A DNA stretch of 64,000 nucleotides from Paenibacillus sp. LHD-117 (GCF_030929555.1 NZ_JAVFVT010000029.1:27252-91251), one strand, 5' to 3'; numbered from the stretch's first letter, positions 24,084 to 32,533 are shown. The notes: generated by a model not told the origin, from the sequence alone. Made by a program: numbers and translations.

Positions 24084-25648
24084 TGGAACGAATGAAGACG
24101 GGCGTATTGATTGCGCTTGTCGCGCTCAGCTTATTGCAGAGCTACTTGCTTGCCTATAGCATGCCTGGCCTAGGAGCGACGGTAAGAAGCGATCAGGATT
24201 ACGTGAACGCGGAGCCGCTCGGGACCTCCTCCCATGTGGAGAATACGATTTTCCCCGAGGAATTGATCATCCATATGGGCGGCGACAAACATACGGTCAT
24301 CTATCCGAACACGCAATTCTACGAAATGATTCTCGAACAGCGGCTGATGGGCCGCGAGTTCAAGGGGTTCCAGCGGGGCCCGATCACGCTGCTCGATTGG
24401 AACGAAGTGCGGAAGAACGATATCGGGATCGAGCTTCGGTTCGGCAACGGGATAGCCGTCGACCTGCTGCAGAAGCTGCTGAAGCTGGAGGGCGATCTGC
24501 TGTTCCTGAACGATAAAATCGACCGCATCTGGATCTTCAAGACGACGGAGACGGAAGAGATCCGTACGTTCTTCTTCAGCAGCGAAGACGGCATCGTCTA
24601 CGAATCGGTGCGCGCGGACTTGACCGTCCGCGACGTACAGGATTACGTCGGTTTCGGGCAGCATCTGCCGAATTACCGGATGACGGATGACGGACTGTAC
24701 GTGCCGAAGGAGCCGCTGCAAGCGAAGGAAATGGTGTTCCCTTACGAGATGTATTCGCCGGAGCAGATGCAGCGCAGCTTGTTCTTCGATCCGAGCACGA
24801 CGAGGGCCATCGTCGACCGAAGCGGCGCACAGATCTTCACAGATGGGAAGCGCGGATTGAAGGTCGAGCAGAACGGCCTATGGATTAACTACACGAATCC
24901 GGCCGCGACGCAAAGCAATGAAGTGATGCTGAGCGAGAATGTGTACGCTTCGGTCGACTTCGTGAATCAGAACGGCGGCTGGGATGGCGTGCATGCGCTG
25001 ATCGGCTCCGCGGCGGATGAAGAGGCGAAGCTAGTGACGTTCCGTAAATATTTGGAGCAATACCCGGTCATGATCGACGGTCCGTTCAAGTACGGTTATA
25101 TCCAGCTGACGCTTCAGCAAGGCGACGTGACCGAATATTCCAGGTCGCTTATTACGCTCGGGGAACAGTCGGAGTCGCGGACGGTGCGGTGGCTGCCCGG
25201 AGGCGAAGCGCTGGAAGAGCGGCTGCAGCGGTATGCGCGGCGCGGGGAAGTGTCCGCCATGTTCCCGGCGCTGAAGGCAATACCGATGGAGAACAAGCGG
25301 CTGAGCTTCGAGCCCGTATGGGCGGTAAGGCTGTCCGACGGCACCGAGGAGGTGCTGGCCGAGGCTTATCCGGCAGGCTATACCCCTCCAGTTGAGACGC
25401 CGGCGAGCGGAGGCAACGTCGGGAACGATCCCGCTAGCGGCGGGGACGGCGAAGGCGGCGAAACCGCCGAGGGTCAAACCGGGGAGGAAACGGCTGTAGG
25501 CGGCGCAAGCGGCGAAACCACAGAGAATCAGACAGGTCTGGACACGACCGAAAGCGGCAGCGGGAATACCGCTTCTGTCGACACGAGGCTGGGCTCGGGA
25601 TTAACCGGCGCGGTAGTCGAACGTTTCGGCAGTGCAGGCGATTTATAA
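24080..25648 (+). CDS. walH: WalH (YycH) regulator of WalK
   Basis: The 522-residue protein has one N-terminal transmembrane segment (about residues 8-25) and a large extracytoplasmic part with the YycH fold; segments such as VFPYEMYSPEQMQRSLFFDPS fit the family. With WalI it modulates WalK at the membrane. The last 85 residues or so are a low-complexity tail rich in Gly, Glu and Thr, absent from Bacillus YycH. It overlaps walK by 4 bases. A repeated leader element starts directly at its stop codon. Confidence 0.9.
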   Translation: MMERMKTGVLIALVALSLLQSYLLAYSMPGLGATVRSDQDYVNAEPLGTSSHVENTIFPEELIIHMGGDKHTVIYPNTQFYEMILEQRLMGREFKGFQRGPITLLDWNEVRKNDIGIELRFGNGIAVDLLQKLLKLEGDLLFLNDKIDRIWIFKTTETEEIRTFFFSSEDGIVYESVRADLTVRDVQDYVGFGQHLPNYRMTDDGLYVPKEPLQAKEMVFPYEMYSPEQMQRSLFFDPSTTRAIVDRSGAQIFTDGKRGLKVEQNGLWINYTNPAATQSNEVMLSENVYASVDFVNQNGGWDGVHALIGSAADEEAKLVTFRKYLEQYPVMIDGPFKYGYIQLTLQQGDVTEYSRSLITLGEQSESRTVRWLPGGEALEERLQRYARRGEVSAMFPALKAIPMENKRLSFEPVWAVRLSDGTEEVLAEAYPAGYTPPVETPASGGNVGNDPASGGDGEGGETAEGQTGEETAVGGASGETTENQTGLDTTESGSGNTASVDTRLGSGLTGAVVERFGSAGDL

Positions 25649-25744
25649 AAATATAAGAAAGTATAAGTTTTCTCTATACAGAGCTTATATTTCTCGGAAT
25701 GAAACGCGCCGCGCCTCTAAGGACGTCGACAGCCGTTTCACCTT
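25649..25744 (+). repeat. Conserved ~97-base leader element, copy 1 (ahead of walI)
   Basis: The element aligns over its whole length, at roughly 80% identity, to the minus strand of 28310-28212. It has an AT-rich dyad (AAATATAAG with CTTATATTT) followed by CTCGGAATGAAACG and a second dyad (TGAAACG with CGTTTCA, 25700-25739). In both places it ends shortly before a ribosome binding site, here that of walI. It could be a promoter/operator, a structured leader RNA, or a short mobile repeat. Confidence 0.65.
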
Positions 25745-25787
25745 GGCAATGGCGCAAGAAAGCGTATCGATATAGGAGGTGATGGGA

Positions 25788-26552
25788 TTGGATTGGGGCA
25801 GAGCGAAAAGCGTGTTGATCATCTCGTTCTTAATGCTGAACGTGTTGCTTGGTTATCAGCTATGGAGCGATATTCGGGAGCAGCTGAACGCGAACGTAAA
25901 CTCGGCGGAGCTGCCGCAGGATAAAGTGCTGCTAATGCAGCAGAAGCGGATTACGCTCTCGGCCAACCTGCCTTCCGACACGCCGAAGCTGGGCGACCTG
26001 ACGTATCTGCTCCACTCCGATGTCCATCAGAAGTCTGGCCCGACGCAGCTGGAGACGCCGATCGACAGCTCGCTTATGTTTATTAACAAGGAAGAGTTGA
26101 TCAAGGCGCTCGGCAGCGAGGTGCCGGAGCTGGAGCATTATGCGTACGACCTGCATAACAGCAGGGAAGGCGTGTTCGTTCTCCATCGGATGGTCGACGG
26201 CCGCCCGATGTTCAACGCGAAGCTGGAGCTGTACAACAGCAATCTCAAAATAACCGGCTTCCTGCAGGACCGAGTGGAGCTGATCGGCAGGGGCGAGGCA
26301 AAGCAGGTACTGCCCGCGGCGAAGATCGTGGCCAGCCTGATCGAGACGTATTTGAAGGAAGGCTCCGTCATTACGGATATTCAGCTCGGCTACCATGGCC
26401 AAATTTTCGACTCGGAGAAACAGGTGTCGGCCCCATCCTGGCGCGTCATGCTCGAGGACGGCAAAGTGTATTACGTGCACGCGATCAGCGGCGAAGTGGC
26501 GACGGACGGCACGGACGATGCGGAAGCGGGCGGCGGGAAAGCAGGCGGGTAG
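25788..26552 (+). CDS. walI: WalI (YycI) regulator of WalK
   Basis: A 254-residue protein with one N-terminal transmembrane segment (MDWGRAKSVLIISFLMLNVLLGYQL) and an extracytoplasmic YycI domain. In Bacillus it forms a membrane complex with WalH and WalK. I chose the TTG at 25788 because AGGAGGTGA overlaps the upstream GTG and ATG, and because MDW is the family start. The last dozen residues are Gly/Ala-rich. It is split from walH by the 97-base element and from walJ by 635 bases of repeats. Confidence 0.9.
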   Translation: MDWGRAKSVLIISFLMLNVLLGYQLWSDIREQLNANVNSAELPQDKVLLMQQKRITLSANLPSDTPKLGDLTYLLHSDVHQKSGPTQLETPIDSSLMFINKEELIKALGSEVPELEHYAYDLHNSREGVFVLHRMVDGRPMFNAKLELYNSNLKITGFLQDRVELIGRGEAKQVLPAAKIVASLIETYLKEGSVITDIQLGYHGQIFDSEKQVSAPSWRVMLEDGKVYYVHAISGEVATDGTDDAEAGGGKAGG

Positions 26553-26553
26553 C

Positions 26554-26727
26554 GGCAAGGGCGAATTGCAAGTAAAATGCGAGGCATGGTGAGTTGCTGC
26601 AGGTGAGGTATGCAATTGAGCCGCGAAACGAAATGAGAAAGAGCAAGGCGAGATGCAAGTAAATCTGATGCCTGGCGGGTGCAGCGGGTATGGGATGCAA
26701 TTGAGTCGCGAAGAGGTGCTGCAGGTG
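26554..26727. repeat. Two imperfect tandem copies of an ~86-base unit
   Basis: GCAAGG at 26554 and 26643, TGCAAGTAAA about 13 bases into each, and ATGCAATTGAG followed by CGCGAA (from about 26610 and 26695) recur in the same order. The stretch is non-coding, directly after walI. Two copies only, so the period is approximate. Confidence 0.55.
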
Positions 26728-26739
26728 CGGGAGTGTGCG

Positions 26740-26922
26740 TAACGGACTGACAGGACGTTATTTCATTGAAAAGGCTCGTTTTGCTTTTCTAACGGACCCA
26801 GGTGCTCTTATTCGTGTTCTTTGAGGAGCGGTACGCCCAAATCGGGGCTAATAAGGTCACGTGAGTCCGTTAGAAGTCCGGCGACTGTTATTTTGGTCAA
26901 ATAGCGTTCGCTCAGTCCGTTA
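26740..26922. repeat. Four-unit dyad array 1 (direct, direct, inverted, inverted)
   Basis: A unit of about 23 bases, TAACGGA...TTATT, occurs directly at 26740 and 26790 and inverted at 26850 and 26899. Start-to-start spacings are 50, 60 and 49 bases. The outer pair match each other (about 20 of 24) and the inner pair match (about 19 of 23), so the array can fold into nested stems. Array 2 at 30131 has the same geometry. From 26923 to 27187 I see nothing I can name. Confidence 0.7.
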
Positions 26923-27187
26923 AATGGTTATCGCGAACCAGACTGCGCCGGGGCTGATTGTGCAATTGGGAATAAGTTTGTATGGATGCGGCGGGGCTTG
27001 ACATGGTTAGATAGAGTAGAGTCCTTTTCCGCTCCAGACGAATAGAATTTATGTATTCATAGACGGTTGTTTATACTTAAAAGCTTCATTGCGATTGTAA
27101 TAGGTTAATAGGGAAATGGCGTTCGTTCGTATCGTTGGCGACCGGGCGTGACAATGGGTGTTGCCGAATGGGTAGCAGGAGAAGGGA

Positions 27188-28045
27188 TTGGACGGTTTGG
27201 GACTTCGGTTTACGGTATTGGGGAGCGGCTCGACGGGTAATGCCACCATTGTGCAGGGGAACGATAAAACGATGCTGGTCGATGCCGGGCTGAGCATGAA
27301 GAAGCTGGAAGAGTTGATGCGCGAGCGGGGAATCGGCGGTCACGAGATCGACGCGTTGTTCGTGACGCACGAGCATTCCGACCACATCAAAGGATTGGGC
27401 GCGTTCGCGCGGAAGTACGAGCTTCCGATCTACGCGAACGAAGCGACCTGGGGCGCCATGGAGCGCCACATCGGGACGATCGCCCCGGAGAAGCGGGTGT
27501 TCATGGAGTCGGGCGAAGCGCTTTGCTTCGGCTCGATGCAGGTGCAGTCGTATCCGATCTCGCATGACGCGGCGGAGCCGGTCGGCTACTGCTTCGAAGA
27601 AGACGACGAGAAGCTGAGCTTGGCGACGGATCTTGGCTATGTCAGCGAGAAGGTGAAGCGCCAAATCATCGATTCGGATGTACTGGTGCTGGAATCGAAC
27701 CATGATACCGAGATGCTCCGGATGGGCCGTTACCCGTGGAACATCAAGCGCCGCATCTTAAGCGACGTGGGCCATCTGTCGAACGTCGCGGCGGGCGAAG
27801 CGCTGATCGAGCTGATGACCGACCGGACGAAACGCGTCTATCTCGCGCACCTCAGCCTCGACCACAATCAAATGGATTTGGCGATGCTCACGGTCAATTC
27901 TATATTGGAGAACCACGGAATATTTTATAAGCAAGAGGAGTTTCCGCTGCGCCATACGTATCACGACCGGCCTACGCCATGGGATGAAGTGAAGCGGAAA
28001 TCAGACTCTCCAGTTGCTCGTCCAGCTGCTCCGCCTTGGCGGTAA
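27188..28045 (+). CDS. walJ: WalJ (YycJ) metallo-beta-lactamase-fold hydrolase
   Basis: The 285-residue protein has the MBL fold: FTVLGSGSTGN at the N-terminus, the metal motif THEHSDH near residues 60-66, and later YPISHDA and LSHLSNVAAGE-type motifs. YycJ proteins are exonuclease-like members of the wal cluster linked to replication and wall control. The start is TTG at 27188 with GGAG upstream; a second TTG three codons later is equally close to relatives. Its last 74 bases overlap the convergent small gene, and its tail (VARPAAPPWR) differs from Bacillus. Confidence 0.9.
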   Translation: MDGLGLRFTVLGSGSTGNATIVQGNDKTMLVDAGLSMKKLEELMRERGIGGHEIDALFVTHEHSDHIKGLGAFARKYELPIYANEATWGAMERHIGTIAPEKRVFMESGEALCFGSMQVQSYPISHDAAEPVGYCFEEDDEKLSLATDLGYVSEKVKRQIIDSDVLVLESNHDTEMLRMGRYPWNIKRRILSDVGHLSNVAAGEALIELMTDRTKRVYLAHLSLDHNQMDLAMLTVNSILENHGIFYKQEEFPLRHTYHDRPTPWDEVKRKSDSPVARPAAPPWR

Positions 28046-28193
28046 GCTCTTCGCGCGACAGCAGGCCCTTGTCGATAAACAGCTCGAGCATCGCGCTGAG
28101 CGTAAGCACCGTGCGGTAATGGTCCTCCTTCAGGTCGGCCAGCTTGGCCGCAAGCTGCACCTGTTCCCAGGCGGCGGGCGTGTTCTGTTTCAT
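27972..28193 (-). CDS. Small conserved-looking hypothetical protein (73 aa)
   Basis: The product begins MKQNTPAAWEQVQLAAKLAD and is predicted entirely helical, with LTLSAMLELFIDKGLLSREEL in the centre and a charged, leucine-rich C-terminus; no hydrophobic segment. I do not recognise it. AAGGAG lies 8 bases before the ATG at 28193. Copy 2 of the 97-base leader element sits just upstream, as copy 1 does for walI, which argues that this is an expressed gene. It is convergent with walJ and overlaps its 3' end by 74 bases. Confidence 0.7.
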   Translation of the reverse strand: MKQNTPAAWEQVQLAAKLADLKEDHYRTVLTLSAMLELFIDKGLLSREELTAKAEQLDEQLESLISASLHPMA

Positions 28194-28211
28194 CGACATC
28201 TCTCCTTGTGT

Positions 28212-28310
28212 AAGGTGAAACGGCTGTCGCCGTTCTTTGGCGGTGCGGTTCGTTTCATTCCGAGAAATATGGGCTAAGTATGGAGAATACTTATACTTTC
28301 CTATATTTTA
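28212..28310 (-). repeat. Conserved ~97-base leader element, copy 2
   Basis: The minus-strand copy of the element at 25649-25744, with the same order: AT-rich dyad (AAGTAT with ATACTT inside AAATAT/ATATTT), CTCGGAATGAAACG, and the TGAAACG/CGTTTCA dyad, ending just before the AAGGAG of the 73-residue gene. The shared GCGACAGCCGTTTCACCTT end is nearly identical in both. It also forms part of the upstream region of htrA on the other strand. Confidence 0.65.
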
Positions 28311-28426
28311 AAAAATGTTGTTGTCGCTGCTTCTAATCTATTATTATTTTAGTCATTTCTTCCGAAAACATTCCTAGATTACAAAAAAAGAGATATGGTT
28401 CGGTTCCAAGGAGAGGAGCGATTCCG

Positions 28427-29866
28427 ATGAGCATTTTCGACGACGATTTTTATTCCACCAAGGTGTCCAAGCGAACCGTCAGGCAGAGCAGGCGGGAAGA
28501 TACCAGGTTCATATACAAAAGCGGTGAGCGCAAGTGGTCGAATGTACGGATCGCGTTCATCTCATCCTTCACGAGCGCGGTAGCGGCGACGCTGCTGTTC
28601 GGGGCGATCTTCGGCGGCTTCGGCGGTGATTCGACGGCAAGCGGCAAAGGCGGCTCGACGCCAAGCGGTCTCGTCACGACGGGCGATCCATCGGAGCGGG
28701 CCATCAACGCCGCGGCGAAGGTCAGTCCGGCCGTCGTCAGCATCATCAACGAGCAGCTGTTCGGGCTCGGGCTCGGAAGCGAGCCGCTCGAAGGCGATGA
28801 GGCGAAGGAGGGCGAAGGCGTTCTGCGCGAAGCGGGCGTCGGCTCCGGCGTCATCATCAAGAAGAAGGACGGCAAAGCCTATATCGTCACCAACTACCAC
28901 GTCGTGGCGGGCGCGCAGAAGGTACGGGCGGTGCTGACGAACGGTGAAGTGCGGGAAGCGAGCGTCGTTGGCATGGACCAAATTACCGATCTGGCCGTGC
29001 TGGCGATCGACGATAAAGGCATCGACACGGTAGCGGAAATCGGCGATTCCTCCGCGCTGCGCAAGGCGGAATTCGTGATGGCGATCGGCAACCCGCTCGG
29101 CATGGGCGAATCCATCACGATGGGCGTCGTGAGCGTCATCGAAGAAGTTGTGCCTGTATCGCTGAATCAGAACGGCGTCATCGACTGGGAGCAGGAAGTG
29201 ATCCGGGTCGACGCCGCGATTAACCAGGGCAACAGCGGCGGACCGCTGATCGACATGAACGGCCATGTCGTCGGCATCAACAGCATGAAGATCGCGGACT
29301 TCGGCGTCGAGAGCATCGGCTACGCGATTCCGATCAACAAAGCGATGCCGGTCCTGGAAGAGCTGATGGACCAAGGCTACGTCTCGCGGCCGTACCTTGG
29401 CGTCTATACGCTTGATCTGGAGCAGTACTGGCAACAGCAGAACATGGACATGGACGATCTAGGCGATCTGTTCGGCGAGGACGGAGAAGGTTCAGGCTCC
29501 GCCGAGGTGGAACCTGGTGCGGGCGGCTCCGAAGAAGATTCTTCGGAAGGCAGCGGCGATGGAGCGCCTACGGAAGAAGATAAGTCCGATGATGCTGCAG
29601 CAGCGGCCGAAGAGCTCAATCTGCCGGATGACGTATTATCCGGGGTGATCGTCCTGGAAGCGGTAGGTCCGGCGCTGAAGGCGGGCTTGCAGTTCAACGA
29701 TGTCATCGTCGAACTGGACGGTCACGCGATCGGCAGCACCATGGAGCTGCGCAAGTACCTCTATAGCCAGAAGAAGATCGGCGATAACATCGAAGTATCC
29801 TACTACCGGGACGGCGAGCTGAAGAAAGCGAAGTTTAAGCTGGGCGAGAACGAAGCGGAAGAGTAG
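28427..29866 (+). CDS. htrA: Membrane-anchored serine protease HtrA (DegP family)
   Basis: A 479-residue protease with a cytosolic N-terminus (about 40 residues), one transmembrane segment (about 42-62), a trypsin-like domain with the catalytic triad His158, Asp188 and Ser270 (NSGGP), and a C-terminal PDZ domain. It degrades misfolded envelope proteins. A very acidic insert of about 45 residues (about 345-395, rich in Gly, Ser, Glu and Asp) lies within or just before the PDZ domain and is not usual. In many Firmicutes htrA closes the wal cluster, as here. AAGGAGAGGAG precedes the ATG. Confidence 0.95.
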   Translation: MSIFDDDFYSTKVSKRTVRQSRREDTRFIYKSGERKWSNVRIAFISSFTSAVAATLLFGAIFGGFGGDSTASGKGGSTPSGLVTTGDPSERAINAAAKVSPAVVSIINEQLFGLGLGSEPLEGDEAKEGEGVLREAGVGSGVIIKKKDGKAYIVTNYHVVAGAQKVRAVLTNGEVREASVVGMDQITDLAVLAIDDKGIDTVAEIGDSSALRKAEFVMAIGNPLGMGESITMGVVSVIEEVVPVSLNQNGVIDWEQEVIRVDAAINQGNSGGPLIDMNGHVVGINSMKIADFGVESIGYAIPINKAMPVLEELMDQGYVSRPYLGVYTLDLEQYWQQQNMDMDDLGDLFGEDGEGSGSAEVEPGAGGSEEDSSEGSGDGAPTEEDKSDDAAAAAEELNLPDDVLSGVIVLEAVGPALKAGLQFNDVIVELDGHAIGSTMELRKYLYSQKKIGDNIEVSYYRDGELKKAKFKLGENEAEE

Positions 29867-29960
29867 GACGGGGTAACACGACGGAATACGCGCGGAATGC
29901 CGCGGAATACTGGGGAATACTTGTGGCACAACCGCGATCGAGCCCCGCAGTTAGAAAAGA

Positions 29961-30024
29961 GGCTGCCGCCTCCAAGCGAGGATGAGGAATCATCCAGCTT
30001 GGAAGCGGCAGCCTTCTTGTTTTT
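29961..30024 (+). terminator. Rho-independent terminator of htrA
   Basis: GGCTGCCGC with TCCAAGC pairs to GCTTGGAAGCGGCAGCC, with an inner GGATGA/TCATCC helix; a T-rich run follows. Confidence 0.85.
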
Positions 30025-30130
30025 AGGGTCGAGTTCAAGGCAAGCGAAGCCGAGTAGAACGATCCTGAAATTCCGTAACCATCGCGACTTCGACGATCCT
30101 TCAAACTGTATGCCGAACTGAAAAGATGGC

Positions 30131-30313
30131 TAACGGAGCGCACAGCCGTTATTTTGCCTTTCATGCCTCATTCTAAAATCTAACGGAGCTACGCGCGCTT
30201 ATTGCTCGGATTTCTAGGGAAATGGCACTGTTTGATAGCCAATAGCGACCTCCAGCTCCGTTAGAATTTCTAATCAATCGATTTGGACCAAATAACGACT
30301 GTGGCCGCCGTTA
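30131..30313. repeat. Four-unit dyad array 2 (direct, direct, inverted, inverted)
   Basis: The TAACGGA...TTATT unit occurs directly at 30131 and 30181 and inverted at 30241 and 30291, with spacings 50, 60 and 50, the same as in array 1. The sequences between units do not match those of array 1, so the geometry rather than the filler is conserved. It fills the gap between htrA and the SDR gene. Confidence 0.7.
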
Positions 30314-30409
30314 GCCATCTCAAACGGTTGCCATCGTGTTCAGATCATGGGCTGTATGGCAAATGTAGAGTAGTAACGGTAATTCTGAATCGAACTACTA
30401 GTGTTCGGC

Positions 30410-31168
30410 TTAGTAAGCCGTCCAACCTGCGTCGGCCGTCACGACGGTGCCATTCACGAAGCTGGCATCGTCGGAAGCGAGGAACAGCGCGACCTTCGCG
30501 ATTTCTTCAGGTTTGCCGACCCGCGGGTTCAACTGCATGCCGATCATGGCGCGTTCCGCTCCGAACGGATTCGGTGCTGTCATGGATGCGGCGATGTTCG
30601 TCTCGACGCCGCCCGGTGCGATCGCGTTGCAGCGGATGCCCTTCGGCGCGTATTGGAAGCCGACGTTCTTCGTGAGGCCGACTACGGCGTGTTTGGCAGC
30701 GGTATAAGCCGCGCCCGCTCTCGAGCCGTTCAGGCCGCCTGCGGATGCGATGTTCACGATAACGCCGCCGTTCTTCTCGAGGAAGATCGGAAGCGACTTG
30801 CGGATCGTTCTCATCGGTCCCGTCGTATTCACGGCGAAGACGCGTTCCCATAGCTCGTCCGTCAGGTCGCCGGCCGGTACGAAGTTGTCCATGATACCCG
30901 CGTTGTTGATCAGAATATCGAGCGTGCCGTATTCGGCAACGGTGGCGTCGACGAGACGCTGCACGTCATCTTCTTTCGCAACGTTAGCGGCAATCGCGAG
31001 AGCGGTACCGCCGTTCGACGTAATTTCGTCAACGACTTTCGATGCGTTGTCCACGTTAAGGTCGGATACGACGACCTTCGCGCCTTCCGCGGCGAACAAT
31101 TGGGCAATCGCTTTGCCCATGCCGGATGCCGCGCCCGTGACGATTGCGACTTTGCCTGTCAATTTCAT
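30410..31168 (-). CDS. Short-chain dehydrogenase/reductase (SDR)
   Basis: A 252-residue classical SDR: the NAD(P)-binding TGAASGMGKAIA motif at residues 11-22, NNAG near 87-90, catalytic Ser and YTAAK near 154-158, and the conserved PGGVET segment. Asp37 in VVSDLN after beta-2 suggests NAD preference. The substrate cannot be told from sequence. AGAGGAGG precedes the ATG. A TetR gene is divergent, with an operator-like dyad between them, so it is probably induced by a small molecule the regulator senses. Confidence 0.9.
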   Translation of the reverse strand: MKLTGKVAIVTGAASGMGKAIAQLFAAEGAKVVVSDLNVDNASKVVDEITSNGGTALAIAANVAKEDDVQRLVDATVAEYGTLDILINNAGIMDNFVPAGDLTDELWERVFAVNTTGPMRTIRKSLPIFLEKNGGVIVNIASAGGLNGSRAGAAYTAAKHAVVGLTKNVGFQYAPKGIRCNAIAPGGVETNIAASMTAPNPFGAERAMIGMQLNPRVGKPEEIAKVALFLASDDASFVNGTVVTADAGWTAY

Positions 31169-31223
31169 GAATGATTCCTCCTCTAAGGGATTAGTATGGT
31201 CATGATGGTGATTTTAAATTTTC

Positions 31224-31265
31224 AACACTTGTACATTACATAACAGGTGTTACGTTTACTATAAT
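31224..31265 (+). promoter_or_regulatory. Operator-like dyad and promoter of the tetR gene
   Basis: AACACTTGT (31224-31232) and ACAGGTGTT (31243-31251) are an inverted repeat with one mismatch and a 10-base gap. TTACAT (31236-31241) and TATAAT (31260-31265), 18 bases apart, form a plausible promoter for tetR that the dyad overlaps. Autorepression, and control of the divergent SDR gene, are inferred. Confidence 0.5.
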
Positions 31266-31369
31266 GAAATTAAGCGAAGGCAACAATATATAAAACGCTT
31301 TCATTTGTACGATAATAGACAGATGAGGCATGTTTGTTGGGTATGTAATACTGGAAAGGCGGGAGCGGA

Positions 31370-31993
31370 TTGGCACAAAAGGAAAACGATCGCCGCGTCG
31401 CGCGAAGCAAGGCGGCGCTGAAGGAAGCGCTGTTGTCGCTGATGGAGAGGAAAAGCTTCTCCGCGATCTCCATCACGGAAATCGTGGAGACGGCGAATTA
31501 TAATCGCGGGACGTTTTATTCGCATTTCGAGAATAAGGATGCTCTGCTCGCAGAAGTGATCTCTGAGTTGATCGACGAGCTGATCGCGTCGTTCCGCGAG
31601 CCATACGAGCATGTGGAGATTTTCCGCGTGGACGAGCTGGGGGCGCAGTCGGTAACGATCTTCGAACATATTTTCGCGCGGAGGGAAGTGTATTCGACAT
31701 TGTTCCGGGGCGATACGCTGCCGATCATCAAGGAAAAGATGTTCAGCGCGATTCGGCGAATCTCCGCCGAGGACTTGGTTTACCCGGAGGCCGACACGAC
31801 GATCAATCCGGAGCTGCGGATGGTGTACAGCCTGCATGCGCTCATGGGACTCGTATTCCACTGGATCGAAGGCGGTTTTGCGTACACGCCTGCCTATATG
31901 CAGGATCAGCTGGTGCAGCTCATTCACTGGCGGCCGACGGCGGCGAAAACGGTGCGGCGAGGAGAGGCGGAGCGAAAGGGCAAGGGGAAGTAA
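31370..31993 (+). CDS. TetR/AcrR family transcriptional regulator
   Basis: A 207-residue repressor with the N-terminal helix-turn-helix (about residues 10-60; FSAISITEIVETANYNRGTFYSHFENKDALL) and a C-terminal ligand-binding domain of the TetR_C-like type. The start is TTG at 31370 with GGGAG upstream. Divergent from the SDR gene, its probable target. The C-terminal tail is short and basic. Confidence 0.9.
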   Translation: MAQKENDRRVARSKAALKEALLSLMERKSFSAISITEIVETANYNRGTFYSHFENKDALLAEVISELIDELIASFREPYEHVEIFRVDELGAQSVTIFEHIFARREVYSTLFRGDTLPIIKEKMFSAIRRISAEDLVYPEADTTINPELRMVYSLHALMGLVFHWIEGGFAYTPAYMQDQLVQLIHWRPTAAKTVRRGEAERKGKGK

Positions 31994-32151
31994 ACATTTT
32001 TGGTTCGGATAAAATCGGATGGACCGCGTTGGGGAATAGCTAGTAGAAGATGGACGGAATTACGGTCTTCACAGGCGCGGACAAGTTCTGGTATGCTGGG
32101 AATAGAAACATCATCTGGTACTGATACTAACGATGAATAGGAATGTGAATC

Positions 32152-32319
32152 ATGTATTGTGTATGCAAACCGTGTATCGAGAAAGCATTGGAGAGATTCG
32201 TGGACGAATACGAGGATGCGCCGGACGTGGTCGACCTGAAGGAGACGCAGTTCGCCGATTGGGACCCGCCGCGGAAGTGCGACTTCTGCGAAGAGGCTGC
32301 GGCTTTTTTGGTGGTATAG
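32152..32319 (+). CDS. Small CxxC/CxxC protein (YyzF/BA_5709-like)
   Basis: A 55-residue protein, MYCVCKPCIEKALERFVDEYE at its start and CDFCEEAAAFLVV at its end. The layout (cysteine pair, VDEYE-A-P segment, second CxxC) matches the CxxH/CxxC family encoded next to rlmH in Bacillus. The first motif here reads CKPC instead of CxxH. A zinc-binding role is inferred from the cysteines. An AGGA box lies about 10 bases before the ATG, and a terminator follows. Confidence 0.8.
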   Translation: MYCVCKPCIEKALERFVDEYEDAPDVVDLKETQFADWDPPRKCDFCEEAAAFLVV

Positions 32320-32347
32320 GATAGTAAGGCAAGGGGAAAACGACAAG

Positions 32348-32402
32348 AGGCTGCCGCCTCCCGCCGGGAACTTCGGTTCCGGAGGGGAGAAGGCAGCTTT
32401 TC
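32348..32402 (+). terminator. Rho-independent terminator after the CxxC gene
   Basis: Nested helices: GGCTGCC with GGCAGC, CCTCC with GGAGG, and GGAAC with GTTCC around TTCG, followed by TTTTCTT. The opening AAGAGGCTGCCGCCTCC is shared with the htrA terminator. Confidence 0.85.
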
Positions 32403-32533
32403 TTATGATTGGTGGGTAAATAACCGCGGATCCTTTTACGATTTTGGACAAAATCTGCTATGCTGGGACTAACGATTCACGCGGGCGATGGGATGCGTGA
32501 GGCGGTACTATGCTTATAAGGGACGTGCTTTCA

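Noticed and set aside
29897..30121. 74-residue plus-strand frame after htrA
   Set aside because: It contains the htrA terminator hairpin; composition is not protein-like.
30129..30320. CRISPR-like array
   Set aside because: Units are degenerate, two direct and two inverted, with only four copies and no cas genes.
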